Assembly: GCA_000721275.1 (NCBI GenBank)
Contig: JOFO01000028.1
Span: forward strand, 1-64,000
Length of the DNA stretch: 64,000 nt
Direction: 5' to 3'
DNA from: Microtetraspora glauca
Lineage (GTDB): Bacteria > Actinomycetota > Actinomycetes > Streptomycetales > Streptomycetaceae
The first letter of the stretch is position 1; each line of letters opens with the position of its first letter. Of the stretch, positions 24,521 to 31,635 are shown in pieces. Both the position numbers and the translations under genes were made by a program. Under the pieces are notes generated by a model, which saw nothing but the letters and a program-made list of their open reading frames with translations, had not been told where the DNA came from and did no database searches.

Positions 24521-25045
24521 TCAGCGGGCGCGGCGCGGACGGGGGCGTCGGACCCGCAGGCGGATGCGGGTGTGGAGGCGACGAGGCGTGAGGAGCGGGG
24601 CGATCTGGTGCAGGACGCCGTCCGAGACGGCGGTCAGGACGTCGCCGGGGTGGGCTGTCGCGTTCAGGGTCAGGGTGAGGGTCAGCCGCGTCGTGCGCCG
24701 GCCGCCTGTGAGGCGGCATCGGGCTCGCGCGACTCCGGGGACAGCGGTGCAGCCGGCCTGGACGGCGTGGCGGACGGCCCTGCTGTCGAGCCCGCAGCCG
24801 GGGACGGCGAGCTGCAGGCGGCGCCGTACCGGGCGCGGGATCTGTGCGGTGAGCAGGACCAGCGCCGCGGCCAGGGCTGCACCGCCTGCGGCGATCAGCA
24901 GGCGGTGGTCCGCGTGATCCGGATGCCGTGAGAGGGCCGCGAGGATTCTGTCCTCGGCCCCGAGGACGGCGGCCACGCCCGAGGCCGAGAGGGCGAGGCC
25001 GGCGAGAGCGAGTGCCGTCCGGTTGGCCACGGGGCGGCTACGCAT
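24521..25045 (-). CDS. AmaP-like membrane protein of an Asp23 operon
   Basis: The protein has 174 residues. Two hydrophobic segments (TALALAGLALSASGVAAVLG and LLIAAGGAALAAALVLLTAQ) lie in the first 70 residues, followed by a soluble domain of about 100 residues ending in an Arg-rich tail. This is the layout of AmaP, which anchors Asp23 to the membrane in Gram-positive bacteria. It is the last gene of the four-gene minus-strand operon and overlaps the preceding stop by 8 nt. Function by analogy: envelope-stress scaffold. Confidence 0.7.
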   Translation of the reverse strand: MRSRPVANRTALALAGLALSASGVAAVLGAEDRILAALSRHPDHADHRLLIAAGGAALAAALVLLTAQIPRPVRRRLQLAVPGCGLDSRAVRHAVQAGCTAVPGVARARCRLTGGRRTTRLTLTLTLNATAHPGDVLTAVSDGVLHQIAPLLTPRRLHTRIRLRVRRPRPRRAR

Positions 25046-26003
25046 CTGCGTCCTCTCGTGCCGGCTGCCCGGCGGGAGTGGGGTACGGGACGTCGGCGGT
25101 GCGGAGGACGAGCCGTACCGTCGGTGTGCGTCCGAGGGCCAGGTTCCGCACGGCACGTTCGATCGTGCCGGTGGCCGCGTCGCGGAGGTCGTGCGGTGCG
25201 CCGTAGGCCGCCTCCGCGCGGACGGTGACCCTGCGGAGCGTGCAGCGGACCGCGCGGACCCGCACCCCGGGCACCTCGGCGACGGCCGCCCGGATCAGGC
25301 GCGCGGCGTGCCGGCGGCTGACGACCGCCTGTGCCGGCCCGGGGCAGCGCAGCGGAAGCAGGCGTCGGTGGCCGGGCGTCAGGGCCAGCAGGATCAGCCA
25401 TCCCCCGGCGATGACGGCAGCCCAGGCTGCCGGGCGCCGGAGGGTCCGGCCGCCGGGTACCGCCGGCCACTGGCCCGCCCCCTCCCAGGGCGGCGCGGCG
25501 ATGCCGGGCAGGTGCGCGTGCAGGGCGGTCCAGACCGTGAGCGCCGATACGACGGCCACGGCCGAGGCCGCGCCTGTGGCGGCGGCACGCCGCGAGGACC
25601 ACGGCCTGCCGACCGGGACCGGGGGTCGCCGCTCGGCGGAGTCCGGCGGAGGGTCCAGGCTCGGGCTCGGCTCCGGATTCCGGTCCGGGTGCGGGGTCGG
25701 GCTCGGGATCGCCGGGCTGAGCCTGCGGACGCGGAGGTGCGCGGTGTCGACGGCCAGCCCGGTCAGCTGCCGGGTGCGCTCGGTCAGGTGCTCGTGGAGG
25801 TGGGCCATCCAGCCCGTGTCCGCCGGAGCGGACAGGGGCAGGTCCACCTCCACGGTCACCTCGGCGCGCCGCCCGCGCGTGGCCGCCGCCGACCGCAGGA
25901 CGTGCCCGCCGGCCGGAGCCGCGGCTTCGGCGGCCGCCTGCCGGGCGATCTTGGCCGTCACCCGGTCGGCGACGGTGGTGACGCCGCGCTCGGCGGGGTT
26001 CAC
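25038..26003 (-). CDS. DUF6286-type membrane protein with an Asp23-like domain
   Basis: The GTG at 26003 overlaps the previous stop and gives 321 residues. Residues 1-98 resemble an Asp23-like domain (TTVADRVTAKIARQAAAEA, then EVTVEVDLPLSAP and VRRLSP). A Pro-rich linker follows at about 100-135. Two transmembrane helices at about 143-165 and 195-215 come next. The C-terminal 100 residues have the DUF6286 look, with VPGVRVRAVRCTLRRVTVRAEA. The gene sits in the Asp23/AmaP operon and probably links soluble Asp23 to the membrane. Confidence 0.75.
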   Translation of the reverse strand: MNPAERGVTTVADRVTAKIARQAAAEAAAPAGGHVLRSAAATRGRRAEVTVEVDLPLSAPADTGWMAHLHEHLTERTRQLTGLAVDTAHLRVRRLSPAIPSPTPHPDRNPEPSPSLDPPPDSAERRPPVPVGRPWSSRRAAATGAASAVAVVSALTVWTALHAHLPGIAAPPWEGAGQWPAVPGGRTLRRPAAWAAVIAGGWLILLALTPGHRRLLPLRCPGPAQAVVSRRHAARLIRAAVAEVPGVRVRAVRCTLRRVTVRAEAAYGAPHDLRDAATGTIERAVRNLALGRTPTVRLVLRTADVPYPTPAGQPAREDADA

Positions 26004-26182
26004 CGGTGCCTGCGTTCGGCGACCAGGAGATCGCGCAGGTCACCGCCGCGCTCCAGGTAGCGGCCGGTGGCGTAGCCGAGCCCGCCGAGGACGGCGACCA
26101 GGAGGAAGGCCCCGAAGCCTCCGAACCAGCCGACGGATCCCAGCGCCATCCCGACCAGCAGCCCGAGGCGTTCCCTGCTCAT
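26000..26182 (-). CDS. Small DUF2273-like membrane protein
   Basis: The protein has 60 residues, mostly one hydrophobic hairpin (LLVGMALGSVGWFGGF, then AFLLVAVLGGLGYATGRY), and a charged tail ending LLVAERRHR. Small DUF2273 proteins of this kind accompany Asp23 genes in Gram-positives. It shares a GTGA overlap with the next gene, so the operon is coupled. Confidence 0.75.
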   Translation of the reverse strand: MSRERLGLLVGMALGSVGWFGGFGAFLLVAVLGGLGYATGRYLERGGDLRDLLVAERRHR

Positions 26183-26239
26183 GACTCTTGCCTTCCTTCT
26201 CTCGTATGCGGGGTCCGAGCGCCTGGGTGACGTGGCGCC

Positions 26240-26719
26240 TCACGCCACGCGTGACTCGGTGGCGTCGTCCTCGTCGTCGCCGGGCAGGTGGACGTCGGTG
26301 ACGGCGATGTTGACTTCGACGACCTCCAGGCCGGTGATCCGTTCCACCGCGGAGATCACGTTCTCCCTGACGTCGCGGGCCACGTCCGGGACGGGGACGC
26401 CGTACTCGACGACCAGTTCCACGTCGATGGCCGCCTGGCGCTCGCCCACCTCGACCTTGACGCCCCGGCCCACGTTCGGGCGCCCGCCGGGCACCCGGTC
26501 GCGGACCGCGCCGAGCGTCCGGGACAGGCCGCCGCCCATGTCGTGGACACCGGGGATCTCCCGCGCCGCCCTTCCCGCGATCTTGACGACGACCGTGTCC
26601 GCGATCGCCGTCCTGCCGCGCGTGCCGCCGGGCTCGTCGACGTGCGTGCGGCCGGGCCCGGGCGCCGGGCTGTCCGCGTGATGCGGGCGGACGGGGGCCT
26701 TCTCCTGAGTGACCGTCAT
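26240..26719 (-). CDS. Asp23/Gls24 family envelope-stress protein
   Basis: The ATG at 26719 gives 159 residues. The core matches Asp23: TAIADTVVVKIAGRAAREIPGV, GRGVKVEVGERQAAIDVELVVEYG and DVARDVRENVISAVERITGLEVVEVNIAVTDV. A hydrophilic N-terminal stretch of about 40 residues precedes it, and the C-terminus is acidic. Asp23 proteins form filaments under the membrane and respond to cell-wall and alkaline stress. This is the first gene of the minus-strand operon; a facing ECF-sigma operon starts 170 nt away and is likely to control it. Confidence 0.9.
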   Translation of the reverse strand: MTVTQEKAPVRPHHADSPAPGPGRTHVDEPGGTRGRTAIADTVVVKIAGRAAREIPGVHDMGGGLSRTLGAVRDRVPGGRPNVGRGVKVEVGERQAAIDVELVVEYGVPVPDVARDVRENVISAVERITGLEVVEVNIAVTDVHLPGDDEDDATESRVA

Positions 26720-26888
26720 GACTGCTCCCTCTGCGGGTCGGTGGGTGATGGCACTCCTTTGACAGCGCGGGCGTGCCATCCGTTACGGATCCCTTGCCGT
26801 GAACGGGTGGACGACAGTGCGAATCCGGGAGGCGTAACGAACGCCGGGCGGGAGGTGTCAGAGCAGTGGAGACTGGAAGGAGCCCGCG

Positions 26889-27470
26889 TTGAACGCTCGG
26901 TGGGGCCCGGCGGACCATGAAGAAGCGGCCGAGGCCGACGACCGGCTGCTGGCGGTGCGGGCCGCGGAAGGGGACGAGGAGGCGTTCGAGGTGCTGGTCC
27001 ACCGCCACTCGCCGGCCATGCTGCAGCTCGCCGAGCGTCTCATGGGCAGCCGGGCCGAGGCGGAGGACGCTGTCCAGGACGCCTTCGTGAGCGCGTGGCG
27101 CAGCCTGCCCGAGTACCGGGGCGAGGCCGGTTTCGGTACGTGGCTGTACCGGATCGTCACCAACCGGTGCCTGAACCTGCTGCGGGCCCGCAGACCCGCT
27201 GCCGACCTGGGCGCCGTCGCCGAACCGGTCGCACCGGAGCACCAGTCCTCCCCCGTCCGCGCCGCCGAGTCACAGGCCGCCGTACGCGACCTCGCCCAGG
27301 CCATGGGTGCCCTGTCCCCCGAGCAGAGGGTCTGCTGGGTCCTGCGGGAGATCGAGGGCCGGCCGTACGAGACGATCGCCCAGGCGGTGGGCATCAGGCC
27401 CGAAGCGGTCCGCGCACGGGTATTCCGGGCCCGGCGCATGCTGACGGAGGCGATGGCCGCATGGCGATGA
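26889..27470 (+). CDS. ECF RNA polymerase sigma factor
   Basis: The TTG at 26889 follows a GGAAGGAG site and gives 193 residues. Region 2 (DEEAFEVLVHRHSPAMLQLAERLMG, then AEDAVQDAFVSAWRSLP and GEAGFGTWLYRIVTNRCLNLLRARRP) and region 4 (MGALSPEQRVCWVLREIEGRPYETIAQAVGIRPEAVRARVFRARRML) are both complete. Its stop overlaps the start of a protein with an HX3CX2C zinc motif and an Asp23 domain, the position normally held by an anti-sigma factor. It lies opposite a second Asp23 operon, so it probably directs envelope-stress genes on both sides. Confidence 0.93.
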   Translation: MNARWGPADHEEAAEADDRLLAVRAAEGDEEAFEVLVHRHSPAMLQLAERLMGSRAEAEDAVQDAFVSAWRSLPEYRGEAGFGTWLYRIVTNRCLNLLRARRPAADLGAVAEPVAPEHQSSPVRAAESQAAVRDLAQAMGALSPEQRVCWVLREIEGRPYETIAQAVGIRPEAVRARVFRARRMLTEAMAAWR

Positions 27471-28078
27471 ACACCCCCCACCCCGACGGGAACCCCGACG
27501 ACGACCTCGAACTCCTCGCCTGTGGCCGGGAGCTGGCCGCCGTGTGGGAGTACGCCGCCGACCGCCCGGACGCCGACCCGCACACCGCCGCCTGTCCCTC
27601 CTGCCGGCAGGCCGTCGCCGACCTGGAACACCTGCGGGCAGCTGTGCTCGCGCCGGCCGCGCCACCCGCGGAGGTCGACACCGCCGCCGTGGTGCGGCGC
27701 GTCATGGACGCGGTCCGGCTGGAGCTGAGGCCCGGCCGCGACCTGCCGCTCGGCGAGGCCGGCGAGGACATCTGGATCTACGAGTCCGTCGCCGCGCGCG
27801 TCCTGCGCACCGCGGCCGAACAGGTCCCCGGCGTACGGGCCGGAAGCTGCCGCATCACCCCGCCCGGCAGCCGCACCCACCCCACGCGCGGCCCCTCCAC
27901 CGTGCACCTCGGCATCACCGTCGCCTACGGACAGGACCTCCCGGACACCACCCGCGCGGTGCGGGACAGTCTGATCAGTGCCGCCCGGCAGCACCTCGGC
28001 CTGACGCTCGGCGATGTGAACGTCACCGTCACCGACCTGCACGAACCCCCCACCCAGCCACGGGAGGCCAGGCCGTGA
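27467..28078 (+). CDS. Zinc-motif/Asp23 hybrid, likely anti-sigma factor
   Basis: The ATG at 27467 overlaps the stop of the sigma gene (ATGA), giving 203 residues. Residues 39-46 carry H-X3-C-X2-C, the zinc signature of many anti-sigma factors (His39, Cys43, Cys46). The C-terminal two thirds resemble Asp23: ESVAARVLRTAAEQVPGVRAGSC, then VHLGITVAYGQDLPDTTRAVRDSL and LGDVNVTVTDLHE. There is no transmembrane helix. An Asp23 protein that itself holds the sigma factor would couple the stress sensor to the regulator; this is inference from the motif and the gene order. Confidence 0.8.
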   Translation: MNTPHPDGNPDDDLELLACGRELAAVWEYAADRPDADPHTAACPSCRQAVADLEHLRAAVLAPAAPPAEVDTAAVVRRVMDAVRLELRPGRDLPLGEAGEDIWIYESVAARVLRTAAEQVPGVRAGSCRITPPGSRTHPTRGPSTVHLGITVAYGQDLPDTTRAVRDSLISAARQHLGLTLGDVNVTVTDLHEPPTQPREARP

Positions 28079-28404
28079 ACAGCGACCCGTCCCAGGCGGT
28101 CACCCGGCAGGTCGCCGACGCCGTCCTGGCCGTTCCCGGCGTCGCGTGCCTGCGGCCCGGTCTGCGCTCCCTGCTGCGGACAGGCGCCTCGCGCCGGCCC
28201 GACGCCGAGGACCAGCGCGATCCGGGCGGCGCGGTGCGCATCACCTTCGACGCCCGCGGCCGGGTCACCGCCGTGCGGGTCGATGTCGTCGTCCGCGCGC
28301 AGCATCAGGCCGCCCGCACGGCCGGCGCCGTGCTGGCGGCGGCGGCGGAAGCGGCGGCCACGCCACCCGGGACGGTGCGGGTGACCGTCACCGGGATCGT
28401 ATGA
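28075..28404 (+). CDS. Short Asp23-like protein
   Basis: The GTG at 28075 overlaps the preceding stop (GTGA). The product has 109 residues and looks like a minimal Asp23 domain: QVADAVLAVPGVACLRPGLRSLL, then VRITFDARGRVTAVRVDVVVRA and a terminal TVRVTVTGIV strand. It closes the sigma operon. It may pair with the hybrid protein or with the facing Asp23 filament system. Confidence 0.75.
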   Translation: MNSDPSQAVTRQVADAVLAVPGVACLRPGLRSLLRTGASRRPDAEDQRDPGGAVRITFDARGRVTAVRVDVVVRAQHQAARTAGAVLAAAAEAAATPPGTVRVTVTGIV

Positions 28405-28432
28405 CCGGGACCGTCGCACCCGGGCCGCGCTG

Positions 28433-29008
28433 TCAGAGGGGCGGTGGGCAGGTGACGTACACCCACAGGGCGAGCGACCACACGCTCATCACCGCCCCCA
28501 GCAGCCGAACGCGCCGCACGCGCTCTGGAGCCACAGGATCCGCCTCCCGCCGGCCCGCGCCGACGCGGACCACTCGGTCCGCCGCAGCGCTCGGGCGCGT
28601 CGGCCCGGGCGTTGCGGGTCGCCTCAGGGCGGGCACGGCAGGGTCGGCCGACAGGGGCGTCGGCTGCCGGGCGGCCTGCGCCGGAGGCCGGTCACGGCCG
28701 ACATTCCGGTGCGGAGACGTCCCGCCGTACTGGGCCAGACCGGCCAGGAACCGCCGGTACGCCTCCCTGCGGCTGCCCCGTGGTGCCGAACGGCCCCGCT
28801 CCCAGGACCGCACCGTCGCCGGCGTCACCCCGAACGCCGTCGCCACCTGCCGCGTCGTCAGGCCCCACCGCTCGCGCAGCCGGCGCCGTTCCTCTGGCTC
28901 GGGCAGATCCCCGGTCCTGTGCCGCCGCGAGACCGGGGCAGGAGCCGTGCCCGTGGCCGTGGAAGCTGCGCTCTGAGGGGGGATCACCTGCTGATGCACT
29001 GTTGTCAT
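28433..29008 (-). CDS. Membrane-anchored XRE-type regulator
   Basis: The ATG at 29008 gives 191 residues. A helix-turn-helix lies at about residues 37-90 (ERRRLRERWGLTTRQVATAFGVTPATVRSWERGR). A flexible Pro/Ala/Arg region follows, then a C-terminal transmembrane helix at about 168-188 (LLGAVMSVWSLALWVYVTC). The HTH half would thus face the cytoplasm, tethered to the membrane. The target is unknown. The gene converges with the Asp23 sigma operon, 28 nt apart. Confidence 0.8.
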   Translation of the reverse strand: MTTVHQQVIPPQSAASTATGTAPAPVSRRHRTGDLPEPEERRRLRERWGLTTRQVATAFGVTPATVRSWERGRSAPRGSRREAYRRFLAGLAQYGGTSPHRNVGRDRPPAQAARQPTPLSADPAVPALRRPATPGPTRPSAAADRVVRVGAGRREADPVAPERVRRVRLLGAVMSVWSLALWVYVTCPPPL

Positions 29009-29155
29009 ATCGGTGTGACAATGCGTGCGCACGCGCCGTGATGTCTGGTGACGGACGATCACCCGTTCTCCGTAGCCGCAGCACTTCCGAACCCCTGGCT
29101 GCCCTGGAGGTCACAGGGCATCATGTGCGCACAGTCGTGAGCAACGGGGGGAACC

Positions 29156-29958
29156 ATGAGCGAAGAGCCCACGCGGGCGCCGTTACCCGAACAACCGTCC
29201 CACCCGCCGGCGGTCGGCGGATCTCAGGAGGCTCGCCCTCCGTCGCCGCCCCCTTCGCCGGCTCCTCCTCCGGCGGCTCCGGTCTCCGCCCCCGCCGCCC
29301 CTCGCAGGAGCATGGGAGAGATCGCCGCGCTCATCTCCGCCGTGTCCGCCGTCCTCGGCGTCGTACTGGGGTTCCTCGGCTTGCCGGTGTTCATCAACTC
29401 ACCGACGGCCAGGACCCCCGCCGCCGCCCCGCCCGCTCCGGCTCCACGGCTCCCGGCCCCACGACGGCAGACCCTGGCCAAGTGGAACCATCGGGCGGCT
29501 CGACACCCGCACCGCGCACCGTCGCGCCCACGACCCCCACGCCGTCCCCCAAGGGCGAGCAGAAGTCCTTGATCAGGGACCTGCATCCCGTCGAGACCGA
29601 CCGCTATCCCTATGACGTCGGGCCGGTCACCGTCGCCGGTGTCACCTACCCGACCACACTCCACACCACCTGCTCCGTCGCGACCTGGCAGCTGGACCGC
29701 CGGTACGAAACCCTCCACACGAGCGTCGCCGTCACCGAGACCACCCGCTCCGACTACACGTTCGACTTCGTCGTGGAAGCGGACGGGCGCCAGGTGAGGC
29801 AAGTGCTGCGCAAGGCCGGGGATCCCGTCCTGCCGCTCACCATCGACGTCCGCGACGTCTTCCGGATCACCCTCCGGATGGACAGTTGCGGCGAACCGAA
29901 CGGCACGGCGGCCTGGGTCGACCCCGTCGTCACCGGGAAACCGGCCCCCACCCCGTGA
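29156..29958 (+). pseudogene. Membrane-anchored NPCBM-like protein gene with one frameshift
   Basis: The ATG at 29156 has a GGGGGGAA site. The first frame encodes a Pro-rich N-terminus and one transmembrane segment (MGEIAALISAVSAVLGVVLGFL). Near 29435-29445, within a run of CCGCCCCGCCCG, the coding character moves to another frame. It continues there with SLIRDLHPVETDRYPYDVGPVTV, a strand-rich domain of about 140 residues resembling NPCBM/NEW2, to the stop at 29958. A one-base indel would restore about 266 residues. Either the gene is broken or the base call is wrong. The role, if intact, would be an extracellular carbohydrate- or cell-wall-binding domain on a membrane anchor. Confidence 0.65.
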
Positions 29959-30115
29959 CCCCGTACCGGCGCCCTCTTCTGGGTCACCACCCCACCGGAA
30001 GAACCCGACGCCTGACGCGTCACCGTCCATGAGGCCGGCGGCCAGGACTGTCACCGGCACCGATGTCGTCCGCGCGTGCGGGGGGGGGGGCGCGGCAGCG
30101 CGCGTGGACCTTCTC

Positions 30116-30161
30116 GGTTCTGGAACCAAATTCCAGTACTGGCTGGTAGGTTCGGGGAACC
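30116..30161. promoter_or_regulatory. Cluster of overlapping palindromes upstream of the protease
   Basis: GGTTC/GAACC arms occur twice, at 30116-30127 and 30149-30161. Between them lie CTGGAA-N5-TTCCAG at 30120-30136 and the perfect decamer palindrome CCAGTACTGG at 30133-30142. A TAGGTT box at 30147-30152 could be the -10. The cluster suggests a repressor- or activator-controlled promoter. Confidence 0.5.
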
Positions 30162-30181
30162 GTCTTCCCGAGGAGAGCGCC

Positions 30182-31396
30182 ATGACAGCAGGTCAGTTAC
30201 CCCGTCGCCGGATGTCGGCAGTGGTCGTCGCGCTGGTCGCCGTCGCCGCGGCCACCGTGGGCGGCGCCCCGGCCGCGCATGCCGCCGGGCCCGCCGAGCT
30301 TCGCCTCGTTCCGCTCGGCGCCGGCTACGAGGCCGGGCTCCAGCAACAGGTCGCGTACTGGAACGAGAACCGGCTCTCGGCCGCCGCGCTCAACGGCGAC
30401 GGCGCCGAGGCCGTCGCGCCCGCGGCGGGCTGGGACGACACCGCCCGCCCCTGGACCGGCGGCGGGAAGGTCACCCGTACGACGGGCAAACTGGTCATGC
30501 GGATGCGCAACGCCGACGGTGCCACGGGTACCGACAACCTCTCGGCCTGCACCGCCACGGTGGTCCAGAGCCGGAACAAGAGCGTCGTGGTCACCGCGGC
30601 CCACTGCCTGCGCGTCAACTGGGGCCTCAACGCCCCGTACGACACCAACCAGATCGCCACGAACGCGCTGTTCATCCCCGGCTTCCGCGGCGAGAACCTG
30701 CCCCGCGTGGCCCCCGGCACCGATCTGGACAGCGGCCCGGCGATCGGGCCCGAGATCGCCCCGTACGGCGTGTGGGCCGTGACCCGGGCCTGGCTGACCG
30801 AGGGGTGGGCCGCGCAGGCCAACCACCTCAACAACAACGACATGGTCGCGATGGTCGTCGACAACCCCGCCGACGACCGACCGGTCGAGGACGTGGTGGG
30901 TGGCGGACAGCCGATCGGCTTCCACGTGGCCCGCACGACGCCGCGGACCAACTTCGGGTACCCGGCCGCGAACTACAAGAGCTACAGCGGCCCGAACTTC
31001 ACCCCCGCCGGCAGGGCGGTGATCGACGGCTCCCCGAACGTGAACGGTGTCCCCGCCGCTCAGCAGCGCATCTACGACGGCCGCGGCCTGATGTACAGCC
31101 AGGGGCCGTCGTGGATCGCCCGCGAGTGGTGGTGGGACACCAACAGCGACCTGATGAAGACCCAGCTCAGCCCCGGCGCGAGCGGCGGCCCCTGGTTCAA
31201 GGACTTCGACCACGCCAGCGGCGAGGGTCTTCTGGTCGGCGTCACCTCGCACCTCGCCCAGTCCAGCACCGGCGGCCTCGACGCGATCGCCGAGGCGGAG
31301 GGTCGCGCCCCCAGCCCCTACATGGCCGGCACGCACTTCGGCGACCAGGAGAAGGCCGCCTTCACGACCGCCCAGGCCGTCACCCCCGGAGCCTGA
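30182..31396 (+). CDS. Secreted trypsin-like serine protease
   Basis: The ATG at 30182 has a GAGGAGAG site and gives 404 residues. A Sec signal of about 34 residues ends AAHAAG. The chymotrypsin fold is marked by SACTATVV then VVTAAHC (catalytic His near residue 140), a probable Asp in the NNNDMVAMVV segment, and PGASGGPWF with the nucleophilic Ser. The domain is longer than the classical SGPA/SGPB proteases and lacks their pro-region pattern. It probably digests external protein. The palindrome cluster upstream points to regulated expression. Confidence 0.88.
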   Translation: MTAGQLPRRRMSAVVVALVAVAAATVGGAPAAHAAGPAELRLVPLGAGYEAGLQQQVAYWNENRLSAAALNGDGAEAVAPAAGWDDTARPWTGGGKVTRTTGKLVMRMRNADGATGTDNLSACTATVVQSRNKSVVVTAAHCLRVNWGLNAPYDTNQIATNALFIPGFRGENLPRVAPGTDLDSGPAIGPEIAPYGVWAVTRAWLTEGWAAQANHLNNNDMVAMVVDNPADDRPVEDVVGGGQPIGFHVARTTPRTNFGYPAANYKSYSGPNFTPAGRAVIDGSPNVNGVPAAQQRIYDGRGLMYSQGPSWIAREWWWDTNSDLMKTQLSPGASGGPWFKDFDHASGEGLLVGVTSHLAQSSTGGLDAIAEAEGRAPSPYMAGTHFGDQEKAAFTTAQAVTPGA

Positions 31397-31508
31397 CCGC
31401 CGGGGCCGCCCGACCCCGCGTGGGGTGGCCGTGACGACGCGGCCGGGCCGCGCGGGGGTCCTGGGATATTCGGGGGCGGCGGAGCGCCCGGGGATCGTAT
31501 GATCTTCA

Positions 31509-31595
<87 letters not shown>

Positions 31596-31635
31596 CTCCT
31601 TCTTCTGGAGCCCGCCACCTGTTCCGGTCCGCGGC

